Below are positions 25,933-34,504 of a stretch of DNA of 64,000 bases, one piece after another. The translations under genes were made by a program, and so were the position numbers. How positions within the stretch are numbered: position 1 is the stretch's first letter; each line of letters starts with the position of its first letter. The stretch is from the NCBI GenBank assembly GCA_029260165.1, contig JAJDDT010000084.1, positions 1-64,000 of the forward strand. The letters are read 5' to 3'. The DNA comes from Phycisphaerae bacterium. Lineage in GTDB: Bacteria > Planctomycetota > Phycisphaerae > UBA1845. The notes beneath the pieces were generated by a model that had not been told where the DNA came from, ran no database searches, and saw only the letters and a list, made by a program, of their open reading frames with translations.

Positions 25933-26684
25933 AGCGAGACCAGTTCAATGTCGGATCTGTTTCGGAGATGATCCAGGAACCAGTTTTTGTGCCCCGCCCC
26001 GAACGTGATGAGAACGCGAAGTCCCTGCCCCCGACGCTCGTCAAGTGCCCGCGAAATCAGCGCGTAGTGGCCCGCGTTGATATTGTCCCATCCGCCCTCG
26101 CCGATAGCATCGTTGAAAAGCCGGTTGTACGGTTCAAGCCCCTTGCGAACGATATCGTCGTATCGGTCGGTATGAATTCCGCGAGGATCGTCCGCCAGTT
26201 TCTCCTTCTCAAGCTCACGATCCATCCACGCCTCAGCCTCGGTCATTTCCTTCCAGTCCCCCGGTCGCGTTGACTTGAATTCCTCCATTTTCGCCCGACG
26301 ATCATCCGCCATTGGCCTGGTCCACGCGGCACAGGGGACAATTACGAAATCCAACTCGCGCGTCAGCGGAAATAAAGCGTCGGTGTATTCCGGAAACCGG
26401 CTGACTCGCGGTTCCTCGATCCTGCCCGTCGTCTCGAATTCACTTGTCGCCCGATCGAATCTGTCCGGCGGGATTTCGCAAAGCACAACATCGGGATTGA
26501 CTTTGCGGATAATCTGCCTGACGCGATCGAGGCTGTACGCAGTGCTGGTTCGATGCCCGCTGTGGATCATACCCATAACGACCACTTCGTTTTTTGAAGC
26601 GGTACTGCATCCATTGCAAGCCAAACCCGCACCTGTCGCAAGAAGGCAGCGGAAGAGGATTCTGCGGACGTTGAATTTTGACAT
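25911..26684 (-). CDS. Putative lipoprotein, possibly TraB/GumN-like
   Basis: The 257-residue product begins with a basic, hydrophobic leader ending in a Cys (LATGAGLACNGC), so it is probably a lipoprotein, although the lipobox is imperfect. The mature part has GMIHSGH near its start, DVVLCEIPPDRF, and FGAGHKNWFLDHL near the end. This distribution of two Gly-His motifs resembles TraB/PrgY/GumN-type putative proteases, but similarity is judged by eye and the call is tentative. Its stop lies inside the end of the convergent FG-GAP gene (22 shared bases). Confidence 0.5.
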   Translation of the reverse strand: MSKFNVRRILFRCLLATGAGLACNGCSTASKNEVVVMGMIHSGHRTSTAYSLDRVRQIIRKVNPDVVLCEIPPDRFDRATSEFETTGRIEEPRVSRFPEYTDALFPLTRELDFVIVPCAAWTRPMADDRRAKMEEFKSTRPGDWKEMTEAEAWMDRELEKEKLADDPRGIHTDRYDDIVRKGLEPYNRLFNDAIGEGGWDNINAGHYALISRALDERRGQGLRVLITFGAGHKNWFLDHLRNRSDIELVSLQEYLGE

Positions 26685-26968
26685 AAATCATATTCCTCAA
26701 CATGTTGGGTGGTTGTTGCGTGTGCGAACATCATCGGGAATTGGTCCGCCAAGGCAAGGCGCGGCGACGTTTTTGCGCGATGTTCGGCGTCGCGGATACA
26801 GATCAAAGTCTGACTGAGCGGTTGGGGTTTTCGAGCTTCATTTTGTGATTTTCGCAACGCAAAACCAGGACCATTTTAGTATCCTCGCGGAATGGAGCAT
26901 TCTGTGCCGGGGCGGTGGTGTTTGACGCGTACCGCGATCACTTCGCACGAATCGAAGGAGAAGGAAAG

Positions 26969-28750
26969 ATGATTATCGGACGACCTCGAATTGCGATGGT
27001 GATGGCTGCATGCCTGGTGGTTTGCCGATGCGCCGCGGGACAGACTGTGGGGCCTGACGTTGTGTACAGCGAAATGGGCAGCATCGTGAGCTATGGTGGC
27101 GTGGATGGAGTCCGGGGTTACGCGCTCGGCAGCAACACCTGCAACATCGGAGACCAGGACCTGACCTGGGAGAATCAGGGCACGCCCGGGTTCACGATGA
27201 ACGCGTACCGCCTTTATGAGGGGCAGCTTAAGCAAATCGGGATGTCGTGGGTCAAGCATGCATGCTGCGCGTTCGTGGACGATGGTTGCGGCCTGACCTG
27301 CAACGGTCATGGTGGCGACCTGCTGGGTGTGGGTTGCGTCGACGTTTACAATGCGGGGTTCAACGGGTCGCAATTCGGACTGGGGTCGCGGTCGGGCATC
27401 AACGCATTTGACGGGACGTTTTCGCCGCTCAATTTTGAACAGGGCAACCTGATATTTCGACGTCTGCAAATCAGGGAGTCCGATCTGGACAGCACGGATT
27501 TCCCGGACGCGTTGTACTTCCTTGAGGGGGTGTTTGTATCAACCGACGACGCGGCGGCGGGCAACGCGACGAACAATGCCTCCCACAAACAGGGAACCTT
27601 CGATGCGAATTTCGTGTTGAGCGAGGCGGGTGCGATGAACATGGAGATACCCGCGATTTTCGCCTGGCGTGATCATGCCAACGGTTTGAACCAACCGGAC
27701 AATTCGATCGAGATTCGCGAGGTGGATATTCCCGGCGAGGGGCGATTTCTCGCTGCGTCCCGCGCGACCAACAACGGTGACGGGACGTGGCGATACACCT
27801 ATGTCGTGTTCAATCTGAATTCACACCGCGGCGGCGGGTCCATGGTCGTGCCTGTCGGTCCGGGGATCAACGTCACCAACATTGGTTTTTCCGACGTGGA
27901 CTACCATTCGGGCGATCCGTACGACAACACGGACTGGGAATCGTTTTTCGGGGCAGGCGTCGTGATCTGGGCAACCCCACAAACCCACGGGCAGAATCCG
28001 AACTCGAGCGCCATTCGCTGGGGCACGATGGATACGTTCTGGTTTGACGCAGACGCCGGACCTGCGACGACGGAAATCACGCTTGGTTTGTTCATGCCCG
28101 GGGAACCGTCGTCTGTCGGTTGGATGGGTGTTGCGCCGGGGGTTGCGTGTTCTGCGCTGAATCTGGTCGAGGGACAGTCGGGCGTGTCGTTTTCGCAACG
28201 GGCCTTCGATGGGTACGTCGATCCGCGGTCTGAAAGCACCGATGGGAAGGTCGTGAATCTCGGGCTCGATCGTTTCACATTTGAATTTACGACGCCCGTT
28301 GAAAACCTCGACGGCTCACCTGTTGATTTTAGCGCGTTTGTGATTTCCGACACGGGCGGAACACCACCGGCGATTGCTGACGTGCAAACAGAAGACGCAC
28401 AGACAATCACCGTGTTTCTTGAAGACCACCTCACGCTCGGTGAGTGGACCACCATTTCCGCGTCGGTGCGCTCGCAGTGCGATCCATCATTGACACTGGA
28501 GGATTCGATCCGCGTCGGATTTCTCCCGGCGGACATCAATCAGGACGGGGCTGTTTCGCCGACCGACCTTTTCCTGTTCCGCCAGATGGTCAACGGTCTC
28601 GCGACGCCGACTGTTGGCACACCCGAGGATATACTTGACACGGATCGCAGCGGGTCGGTTGATCCGGTGGACCTGTTTCGGCTGCGACAGTTGATCAACG
28701 GCGTGTCGCCCGCAACACAGGCGTGGGGAGGCGTTGGTCTGCCCGAATAG
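26969..28750 (+). CDS. Exported protein with dockerin-like EF-hand tail
   Basis: ATG 26969, with AAGGAG upstream, starts a signal peptide ending near CAAGQ. The 593-residue product has a Cys-containing N-terminal part (NTCNIGDQDLTW, HACCAFVDDGCGLTCNGHGGD), long beta-rich stretches, and a closing pair of calcium loops DINQDGAVSPTDL and DTDRSGSVDPVDLFRLRQLING. The last part is the dockerin-like tail seen across Phycisphaerae. The N-terminal segment is shared by many planctomycete secreted proteins of unknown role. The longer frame from 26915 would put 18 charged residues before the signal. Confidence 0.65.
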   Translation: MIIGRPRIAMVMAACLVVCRCAAGQTVGPDVVYSEMGSIVSYGGVDGVRGYALGSNTCNIGDQDLTWENQGTPGFTMNAYRLYEGQLKQIGMSWVKHACCAFVDDGCGLTCNGHGGDLLGVGCVDVYNAGFNGSQFGLGSRSGINAFDGTFSPLNFEQGNLIFRRLQIRESDLDSTDFPDALYFLEGVFVSTDDAAAGNATNNASHKQGTFDANFVLSEAGAMNMEIPAIFAWRDHANGLNQPDNSIEIREVDIPGEGRFLAASRATNNGDGTWRYTYVVFNLNSHRGGGSMVVPVGPGINVTNIGFSDVDYHSGDPYDNTDWESFFGAGVVIWATPQTHGQNPNSSAIRWGTMDTFWFDADAGPATTEITLGLFMPGEPSSVGWMGVAPGVACSALNLVEGQSGVSFSQRAFDGYVDPRSESTDGKVVNLGLDRFTFEFTTPVENLDGSPVDFSAFVISDTGGTPPAIADVQTEDAQTITVFLEDHLTLGEWTTISASVRSQCDPSLTLEDSIRVGFLPADINQDGAVSPTDLFLFRQMVNGLATPTVGTPEDILDTDRSGSVDPVDLFRLRQLINGVSPATQAWGGVGLPE

Positions 28751-28775
28751 CGCGCGAATGCATTTGATCGCGCGC
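28750..28775. terminator. Hairpin between convergent genes
   Basis: GCGCGCGA and TCGCGCGC form an 8-pair stem around a 10-base loop directly after the stop codon at 28748-28750, 15 bases before the end of the convergent gene. There is no T run, so it is a possible but not certain terminator. Confidence 0.4.
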
Positions 28776-28789
28776 GGTCGCCAGCTTGA

Positions 28790-29677
28790 TTATTGCGGCC
28801 GTTGTACGCTCGAATAGACAAGTTCCAGCCACTGATCGGTGGACAGAAAGCCTTTGTCCCAGCCGCTCCATTTGTCCGGTAACCCCGCCTTCCTGATTTT
28901 CTCAAGGGATTGGCCTGCCTTGATTGCGCGACGGACGGTATCCAGCGAATCCTGCAACATCGCCTTGAAAAGAATCATGTCCTTTTTTGACGCAAGCGGT
29001 CCGTGACCCGGGATAACCCTGGTGTCTTTGTCGATCATGGCCAGCAGTTTGTCGACGTTTTTGACCATTCGCTGAACGCTGCCGCCATGATCCAGATCAA
29101 CAAACGGGTATCGCCCCGCCGTCATGATGTCGCCGGTGTGCAGGACGTTTGACTTCGTGAAAAAGACGACCGCATCCCCATCGGTGTGTCCACCGGGCAA
29201 ATACGTCACACGGATTTCCTCGCCGTTCATGTGCAGAGACAACCCATCCCTGAATGTAATGACCGGCAAACCCTGTCGGGCAAGGGGCGGGATCGACCGG
29301 CCCAGAATGGTCTCCTCGCGGGTCAACAGTTTGCGGACGTTTTCGTGGGCGATGATATCGGCAGATTCACCGAAGGCTTCGTTTCCCCCGGTGTGGTCAA
29401 AATGCCAATGCGTGTTGAGCACGAACCGAGTCGGCTTGTCGGTCAACCCGGCGATGGCAGATTTGATTTTGTCAGCCAACGGTGCAAACTGATCATCGAT
29501 CAACAGCGTGCCGTCCTCTCCGACAGACACCCCCATGTTCCCGCCAAACCCCTCGAGCATATACACCGGACCGCGAGCGTGAATGGTTTTGATTTTGACG
29601 GTGTCGAAATTGGGTTGTGCAACGACGTGTGCGGAAGCCGCACCCATGATAACAATTCCAGACAAGACAGATCGCAT
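28790..29677 (-). CDS. Exported metallo-beta-lactamase-fold hydrolase
   Basis: From ATG 29677 the product has 295 residues with a signal peptide (to about residue 20). Metal ligands are clear: HWHFDH (H90, H92, D94, H95), a third His in PGGHTDGD, an Asp in HTGD and a final His in PGHGPL. The layout resembles periplasmic B3-like or cyclase-type MBL proteins. The substrate is unknown, and a beta-lactamase role should not be assumed. It is convergent with the dockerin-like gene. An upstream in-frame ATG at 29719 would add 14 charged residues. Confidence 0.85.
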   Translation of the reverse strand: MRSVLSGIVIMGAASAHVVAQPNFDTVKIKTIHARGPVYMLEGFGGNMGVSVGEDGTLLIDDQFAPLADKIKSAIAGLTDKPTRFVLNTHWHFDHTGGNEAFGESADIIAHENVRKLLTREETILGRSIPPLARQGLPVITFRDGLSLHMNGEEIRVTYLPGGHTDGDAVVFFTKSNVLHTGDIMTAGRYPFVDLDHGGSVQRMVKNVDKLLAMIDKDTRVIPGHGPLASKKDMILFKAMLQDSLDTVRRAIKAGQSLEKIRKAGLPDKWSGWDKGFLSTDQWLELVYSSVQRPQ

Positions 29678-29830
29678 CGTATTTTTCTCCCGGCCTTTTC
29701 GAGTACCGGGGAACATCATAATGTGAATGGGTTGTCAACGCACCTGTCGATATGGTGCGCGCAAAGGACTGCCGGGCGGAATCCTTACGATCACGCGAAT
29801 GCGAATCAGCCACCGCCGTACGCGAAACCG

Positions 29831-30880
29831 TCAGGCAATCGTAATCGAATCGTCGAGGAACACATCCTGAATGGTGTTCAGCAACTTGACACCCTCACCC
29901 ATCGGGCGCTGAAACGCCTTGCGACCCGAGATCAATCCCATCCCGCCCGCACGCTTGTTGATGACCGCCGTCTGAACCGCCTGGCCGAAATCATTGTCGC
30001 CCGACGCCCCACCTGAATTGATCAGACCAGCCCGCCCCATGTAGCAACAGGCAACCTGAAACCTTGTCAGATCGATCGGGTGATCCGTGGTCAGTTTCTC
30101 GTAGACGAGTTTGCTGGTCTTGCCAAAATTGATCGCGGGGAAGCCGCCGTTGTTCTCAGCCTGCTTCTGCTTGATGATGTCCGCACCGAGCGTCACACCG
30201 AGATGGTTGGCCTGGCTTGTCAGGTCGGATGCGGAATGGTAATCGACGCCGTCCTTCTTGAACCCGCTGTTTCGCAGGTAACACCAGAGAACGGTCACCA
30301 TGCCCAGCTCGTGAGCAAGCGCAAACGCCTCCGCAACCTCCTGAATCTGTCGATCCGATTCCTCCGAACCAAAATAGATCGTCGCTCCAACCGCAGCCGC
30401 CCCCATATCCGCCGCCTGTTCAACCCGACCGAACATGATCTGGTCAAACGTGTTGGGATAAGTCATAAGCTCGTTGTGGTTGATTTTCACAAGAAACGGA
30501 ATCTTGTGCGCATATTTGCGAGCGACCGAACCCAGCACGCCGAACGTCGATGCCACCGCGTTGCAACCGCCCTCAATCGCAAGCCTGACGATGTTCTCCG
30601 GATCGAAATAAATCGGGTTCGGGGCAAACGACGCACCGGCTGAGTGCTCGATTCCCTGGTCCACCGGCAGAATCGAAACGTATCCCGTTCCCCCCAGGCG
30701 ACCATGATCCAGAATCGACTGCATGTTCCGCAGGACGGGCGGGGTTCGATCCGTCTGCGACATCACCCGGTCCACGAAATCACCACCCGGAAGATGCAAT
30801 GTGTCTGCCTTGATGCCTTTGCATTTGTGCGAAAGAAGTTCGTCAGCCTTTGATCCGAGCAGGTCAATAATCGCGCTCAT
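29831..30880 (-). CDS. fbaB: Class I fructose-bisphosphate aldolase (FbaB/DhnA type)
   Basis: The 349-residue protein matches the FbaB family: [14 protein letters not shown] near the start, [10 protein letters not shown], the Schiff-base region ADIIKQKQ and the C-terminal phosphate-binding [10 protein letters not shown] and [15 protein letters not shown]. It interconverts fructose-1,6-bisphosphate with glyceraldehyde-3-phosphate and dihydroxyacetone phosphate in glycolysis and gluconeogenesis. Start ATG 30880. A possible 68-codon reading frame upstream overlaps it in an ATGA arrangement. Confidence 0.95.
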   Translation of the reverse strand: MSAIIDLLGSKADELLSHKCKGIKADTLHLPGGDFVDRVMSQTDRTPPVLRNMQSILDHGRLGGTGYVSILPVDQGIEHSAGASFAPNPIYFDPENIVRLAIEGGCNAVASTFGVLGSVARKYAHKIPFLVKINHNELMTYPNTFDQIMFGRVEQAADMGAAAVGATIYFGSEESDRQIQEVAEAFALAHELGMVTVLWCYLRNSGFKKDGVDYHSASDLTSQANHLGVTLGADIIKQKQAENNGGFPAINFGKTSKLVYEKLTTDHPIDLTRFQVACCYMGRAGLINSGGASGDNDFGQAVQTAVINKRAGGMGLISGRKAFQRPMGEGVKLLNTIQDVFLDDSITIA

Positions 30881-31083
30881 GGTTCTGTATTCCTCAAGGA
30901 TTTGCCATCAACAACCCAAACACCCCATCGACCAACACGCACTGGAGTTTCGCCCTGTCTGAGGTCGATGTCTACATATTCATCGGCCAACGACGCGACT
31001 CCCCGTAGCCCGTCGTGGCACGCATACAGACAGGATACCGCCGGGAGGGGCAGGGTCAACGACGTCAATGTTGCCAGAATCAC
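30877..31083 (-). CDS. Possible small leader protein upstream of fbaB
   Basis: This 68-codon frame starts with GTG and ends in a TGA that overlaps the fbaB ATG. The first 18 residues are hydrophobic ([17 protein letters not shown]) and could be a signal peptide or lipoprotein leader. No family is recognised. The coupling geometry supports it, but its short length and unusual start keep this call weak. Confidence 0.3.
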   Translation of the reverse strand: MILATLTSLTLPLPAVSCLYACHDGLRGVASLADEYVDIDLRQGETPVRVGRWGVWVVDGKSLRNTEP

Positions 31084-31167
31084 GCCCCTGGTGTACGTTT
31101 CACCGGTGTATCGCGGGTCAAAATGTGAGATCCCGCGCCCTTAGGTTTCGCACCAGGAGAGCATCTC

Positions 31168-32745
31168 ATGGCGGACGAGAAAGCCGGTCTGCAAGAGGAA
31201 ACAGCCGTCGAGGACATGCCGGAAAACGCTGACGAAGCGACCGTCGAGCAGGAAAAGCTCAAAGAGGCCATCATCGTCGATGCCGAGGATGTCGGCACCC
31301 TTCGCAAAAAGCTGACCATCACCATTCCGAGCGATACGCTCGACGAGCGACGCTCCGAACAGTACACGGAGTTGAAACGCGACTCCGTCGTGCCCGGCTT
31401 CCGAAAAGGACACGCCCCGCTCAAGCTGATCGAAAAGCGATTCGGTTCGGAAGTCGGTGGTCAGTTACTGTCCCAGTTGCTGGGCAGCAGTTTCCTGGCT
31501 GCCACCGACAAAATCGAACTCAAAACAATCGGTGATCCGCTCATCTGGGTGAACGCGCCACCCGAGAACGACCGTGACGGCGATTCGGTCGATCGTCTCG
31601 TCGCCGTCGACAAAGCCATCGACATCATCGAATTTCCCGAGGAAGGCGACCTGAGCTATTCCTGTGAGGTGGAGGTAAGACCCGAGGTTGAACTGCCCAA
31701 ACTCGACGAAATCCCCGTTGAAAAGCCCAAAATAGAAGTCGGCGACGACGATGTCCAAAAGCAGATCGACCGCTACCGTTCCTTCAAAGGCCAATACGTC
31801 CCGGTCACCGGAAAAATCAAGACCGACGACATGATCGTGGCTGACGTGGTCATCAAGGTTGGCGATGCGATGCTCCATGAGGAGAAGAATCTGGAGCTGT
31901 TTGCACGTGCGCAGGTCGTGTCCGGTCTGCTGATTGACGACCTTGGCGATGAAGTCGTGGGTAAAAAATCCGGAGAAACCCTCGCCCTCCAGGCCGACGT
32001 CCGCGACGACCACGAAAATCTCGATTTCCGTGGCAAAAAAGCGGACATCAGTCTGACCATCCAGGATGTCAAGCGACTCGAACTTCCCCCGATCGATCAG
32101 GAGTTCGTCGAGGCGATCGGATTTGAAACCGAGGACGAGTTGCGAGCCGAGGTGCGCAAAGGGCTCGAAGGCGAAATCGAATCGGTCATCAAACGAGGCA
32201 TGCGCGGGCAGATCGGCAAATACCTGCTTGAAAACACAAAACTGGACATCCCGGAGGGTCTGTCGCAAAGGCAGACCGAGAGGCTGGTCGCCAAACAGAT
32301 GGTCGAGATGTTCCAGGCCGGTCACTCCGAACAGGAGGTGTCCAAAAAGGTCGACGAACTGCGCGCCGAAGCCAGTGAAGACGCAGCACAGGAATTAAAG
32401 CTGTTCTTTATCATGGAAAAAATCGCAGATGAAAAAGAAACGGACATCAGCGATGACGAGCTGAACGGCGCCATCGCGGGAATCGCTCAGCAGCAGAGGC
32501 GGCGATTCGATCGCGTTCGCGACGAGTTGGCCAAAGGCGACGGGTTGACCGCGTTGTATTTGCGACTTCGGGACGACAAAATTCTCGATGATTTGCTGGA
32601 AAAAGCCACGATCAGCGAGGTCGAGAGTCCGAAAAAAACCGCAAAAGCGGACAGTGCGAAAAAGAAAAAGGCGACCACCAGCGCAAAAAAAACCACCGGT
32701 GGTGCAAAGAAGAAGGCGGCCAAGAGCAAGGACGCCGGCGAATAA
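31168..32745 (+). CDS. tig: Trigger factor with Lys-rich C-terminal tail
   Basis: The 525-residue protein has the ribosome-binding domain with VPGFRKGHAP (GFRxGxxP signature), an FKBP-like peptidyl-prolyl isomerase domain at about 210-310 and a helical C-terminal chaperone domain, so it is trigger factor, the nascent-chain chaperone. Two additions are unusual: a 35-residue acidic N-terminal extension and a 35-residue Lys/Ala/Thr-rich tail (AKKKKATTSAKKTTGGAKKK). AGGAGA precedes ATG 31168. Two clpP genes follow on the same strand, a common tig-clpP arrangement. Confidence 0.95.
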   Translation: MADEKAGLQEETAVEDMPENADEATVEQEKLKEAIIVDAEDVGTLRKKLTITIPSDTLDERRSEQYTELKRDSVVPGFRKGHAPLKLIEKRFGSEVGGQLLSQLLGSSFLAATDKIELKTIGDPLIWVNAPPENDRDGDSVDRLVAVDKAIDIIEFPEEGDLSYSCEVEVRPEVELPKLDEIPVEKPKIEVGDDDVQKQIDRYRSFKGQYVPVTGKIKTDDMIVADVVIKVGDAMLHEEKNLELFARAQVVSGLLIDDLGDEVVGKKSGETLALQADVRDDHENLDFRGKKADISLTIQDVKRLELPPIDQEFVEAIGFETEDELRAEVRKGLEGEIESVIKRGMRGQIGKYLLENTKLDIPEGLSQRQTERLVAKQMVEMFQAGHSEQEVSKKVDELRAEASEDAAQELKLFFIMEKIADEKETDISDDELNGAIAGIAQQQRRRFDRVRDELAKGDGLTALYLRLRDDKILDDLLEKATISEVESPKKTAKADSAKKKKATTSAKKTTGGAKKKAAKSKDAGE

Positions 32746-32839
32746 GCCGAAAAGTGGGTCAGCCGCGTTCGGAATTGGGCGTTCGCGTCCGATAACGGTT
32801 TTGTTTTTTGGGATACTTGGTTGCAGGGAAGGCACACGC

Positions 32840-33508
32840 ATGGATCCTTATGATTTGCGGATTCCGTCTACGATCCAACAATATGGCACGATCGCGCGCA
32901 CACGGGAGATGACGATTGACCAGCTTTTGCTGGAAAATCGGATCATTTTTCTGGGCGAACCAATTGTCCCGATTGTTGCCAAAAACGTTATTCAAGAACT
33001 GCTTTACCTGCAGTCGTCCAAGCGCGACCAGGAAGTCAGCATCTACATCAATTCGCCGGGTGGATACGTTGACCAGACGCTTGCGATCTACGACACGATG
33101 CAGTCGATGGGTAGTCCTATCTCGACGTATTGCATCGGTCAGGCAGCCAGCGGTGGCGCGGTCCTGCTGATGGCGGGTACGAAGGGTCGGCGATTCATTC
33201 TGCCCAACGCCAAGGTGATGATGCATCAGCCCTCCGGCGGAGTCGGTGGGCAGGCGGAGGACATTCGCATTCAGGCGGAGGAGATTCTCAAGGACAAGAA
33301 ACGATTGGCTGGGATCATCGCTCATCATACCGGTCGCGATCTTGAAAAAGTGATGGCGGACACCGAGCGGGACCGTTATCTGACGGCTGAGGAAGCTGTT
33401 GAATACGGCATCGTTGATGAGGTATTGAAGCCACAAGCAGCCGAAGAGAGTAATGGCAAGAGCAACGACAAGAGCAATGGCAAGAGCAACGGCAAAAAGA
33501 AGGGTTAA
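32840..33508 (+). CDS. clpP: ATP-dependent Clp protease proteolytic subunit, first copy
   Basis: ATG 32840 is chosen because the ClpP domain starts at once (DPYDLRIPSTIQQYG). The catalytic triad is Ser104 in CIGQAASGGAVLL, His129 in MMHQPSGG and an Asp near 178 in TERDRYLTAEEA. The family usually has ASMG around the Ser; this copy has ASGG. The C-terminus ends in an Asn/Lys/Ser repeat (SNGKSNDKSNGKSNGKKKG). It forms tetradecameric proteolytic chambers with ClpX or ClpA partners, which are not in the window. The second clpP gene starts 3 bases after its stop. Confidence 0.93.
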   Translation: MDPYDLRIPSTIQQYGTIARTREMTIDQLLLENRIIFLGEPIVPIVAKNVIQELLYLQSSKRDQEVSIYINSPGGYVDQTLAIYDTMQSMGSPISTYCIGQAASGGAVLLMAGTKGRRFILPNAKVMMHQPSGGVGGQAEDIRIQAEEILKDKKRLAGIIAHHTGRDLEKVMADTERDRYLTAEEAVEYGIVDEVLKPQAAEESNGKSNDKSNGKSNGKKKG

Positions 33509-33511
33509 GAC

Positions 33512-34129
33512 ATGACGCACAAGAACCAGAGCATTCCCTTCGTCGTTGAATCCAGTGGTCGTGGCGAACGGGCTTATGATATTTACTCGCGGCTGCTCAA
33601 GGACCGCATCATTTTTCTCGGTGGACCGGTGAGTGACGACGTAGCCAACCTCGTCGTCGCTCAGATGTTGTTCCTTTCGAATGAAGACCCGAACGCGGAT
33701 ATTTCGTTCTACATCAATTCGCCGGGCGGTTCGGTGTCGGCGGGTTTGGCGATGTACGACACCATGCAATACCTGCGATGCGACGTTGCGACGTACTGCA
33801 TCGGGATGGCAGCCAGTATGGGTGCGGTGCTGATGTGTGGTGGTGCGAAGGGGAAGCGGTATTTGCTGCCCAATTCGCGGATGTTGCTGCATCAGCCGTT
33901 GATTGGCGGGAGTATGTCGGGGCCTGCGACTGATCTTGCGATCGAGGCGGAGGAGATGTTGCGGATTCGTGAGCGACTCTATTCGATTCTGTCTCAGCGC
34001 AGCGGCAAGGACATGAAAACGATCGAGAAGGACTGCGACCGGAACAAGTGGCTGGATTCCAAGGAAGCACTGGATTACGGATTGGCTGACCACATTCTGG
34101 AACGCATGCCCGATCAACCCGGGAGTTGA
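33512..34129 (+). CDS. clpP: ATP-dependent Clp protease proteolytic subunit, second copy
   Basis: The 205-residue protein has the ClpP triad: Ser102 in [10 protein letters not shown], His127 in [10 protein letters not shown] and an Asp in [13 protein letters not shown]. The N-terminus [32 protein letters not shown] is typical of ClpP. Paired clpP genes are common in Planctomycetota, Cyanobacteria and Actinobacteria and can form mixed two-ring complexes, so a heteromeric chamber with the first copy is plausible. The genes lie 3 bases apart. Confidence 0.95.
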   Translation: MTHKNQSIPFVVESSGRGERAYDIYSRLLKDRIIFLGGPVSDDVANLVVAQMLFLSNEDPNADISFYINSPGGSVSAGLAMYDTMQYLRCDVATYCIGMAASMGAVLMCGGAKGKRYLLPNSRMLLHQPLIGGSMSGPATDLAIEAEEMLRIRERLYSILSQRSGKDMKTIEKDCDRNKWLDSKEALDYGLADHILERMPDQPGS

Positions 34130-34130
34130 C

Positions 34131-34162
34131 GATTCGACTCCCCCACGGCTGAAGCCATGGTG
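34131..34162 (+). repeat. Interspersed hairpin repeat, family B
   Basis: It begins two bases after the second clpP stop: GATTCGACTCCCCCACGGC, then TGAA, then GCCATGG. Stem and flanks match the copies at 23986 and 50085. Confidence 0.75.
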
Positions 34163-34246
34163 CATGACCGTTTCGACGGTACGTCAATGATCGTTGCAGC
34201 GTCGCGCTTCGTGGGTGACGGGAACGCGAAACGACGTCTGTTTGCA

Positions 34247-34276
34247 ATCACGCCGCCCACAAGGGGCGACGCTACA
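34247..34276 (+). repeat. Interspersed hairpin repeat, family A
   Basis: CACGCCGCCCACAAGGGGCG followed by ACGCTACAG. The stem is of the CGCCC/GGGCG type. Confidence 0.75.
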
Positions 34277-34324
34277 GAACGGGCACCTGCAGAACATCAC
34301 GACCGTGCCCGCCGATTCTGTCAT

Positions 34325-34350
34325 GCACCCCTGAAGCCATGGGCCACCCT
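34325..34350 (+). repeat. Partial hairpin repeat, family B
   Basis: GCACCCCTGAAGCCATGGG then CCACCCT is a degenerate right half of family B. It supplies the ATG of the small zinc-ribbon frame. Confidence 0.55.
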
Positions 34351-34503
34351 ACGACTGTCGGGATCGCGGTATGGGGCATTCGGCAAATCAACAAGCGACT
34401 GCCGGACGATGTTTGTCTATTTTGTGGGTACGATCTTCGTATGCTGACGTCGGATCGGTGTCCGGAGTGCGGGAATCCGTTCGTCGCCGACGGTTGTGAA
34501 TGA
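34339..34503 (+). CDS. Small zinc-ribbon protein or fragment (54 aa)
   Basis: Too short for standard ORF lists, this frame runs from ATG 34339 to TGA 34501-34503. Its second half carries CLFCGYDL and RCPECGNPF, the CxxCGYDL...CPECG zinc-ribbon characteristic of planctomycete membrane proteins such as the one at 11021-12052. The proposed ATG lies within a repeat element, and no membrane segment follows. It may be a genuine mini-protein, or the surviving N-terminal part of a larger gene disrupted by repeats. It ends 1 base from the convergent oxidoreductase gene. Confidence 0.45.
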   Translation: MGHPTTVGIAVWGIRQINKRLPDDVCLFCGYDLRMLTSDRCPECGNPFVADGCE

Positions 34504-34504
34504 T

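Noticed and set aside
32759-34165. Long minus-strand reading frame over the two clpP genes
   Set aside because: It is the complement of the conserved ClpP coding sequence, its product is rich in Arg, His and Gln with no domain, and the plus-strand genes have intact catalytic triads.
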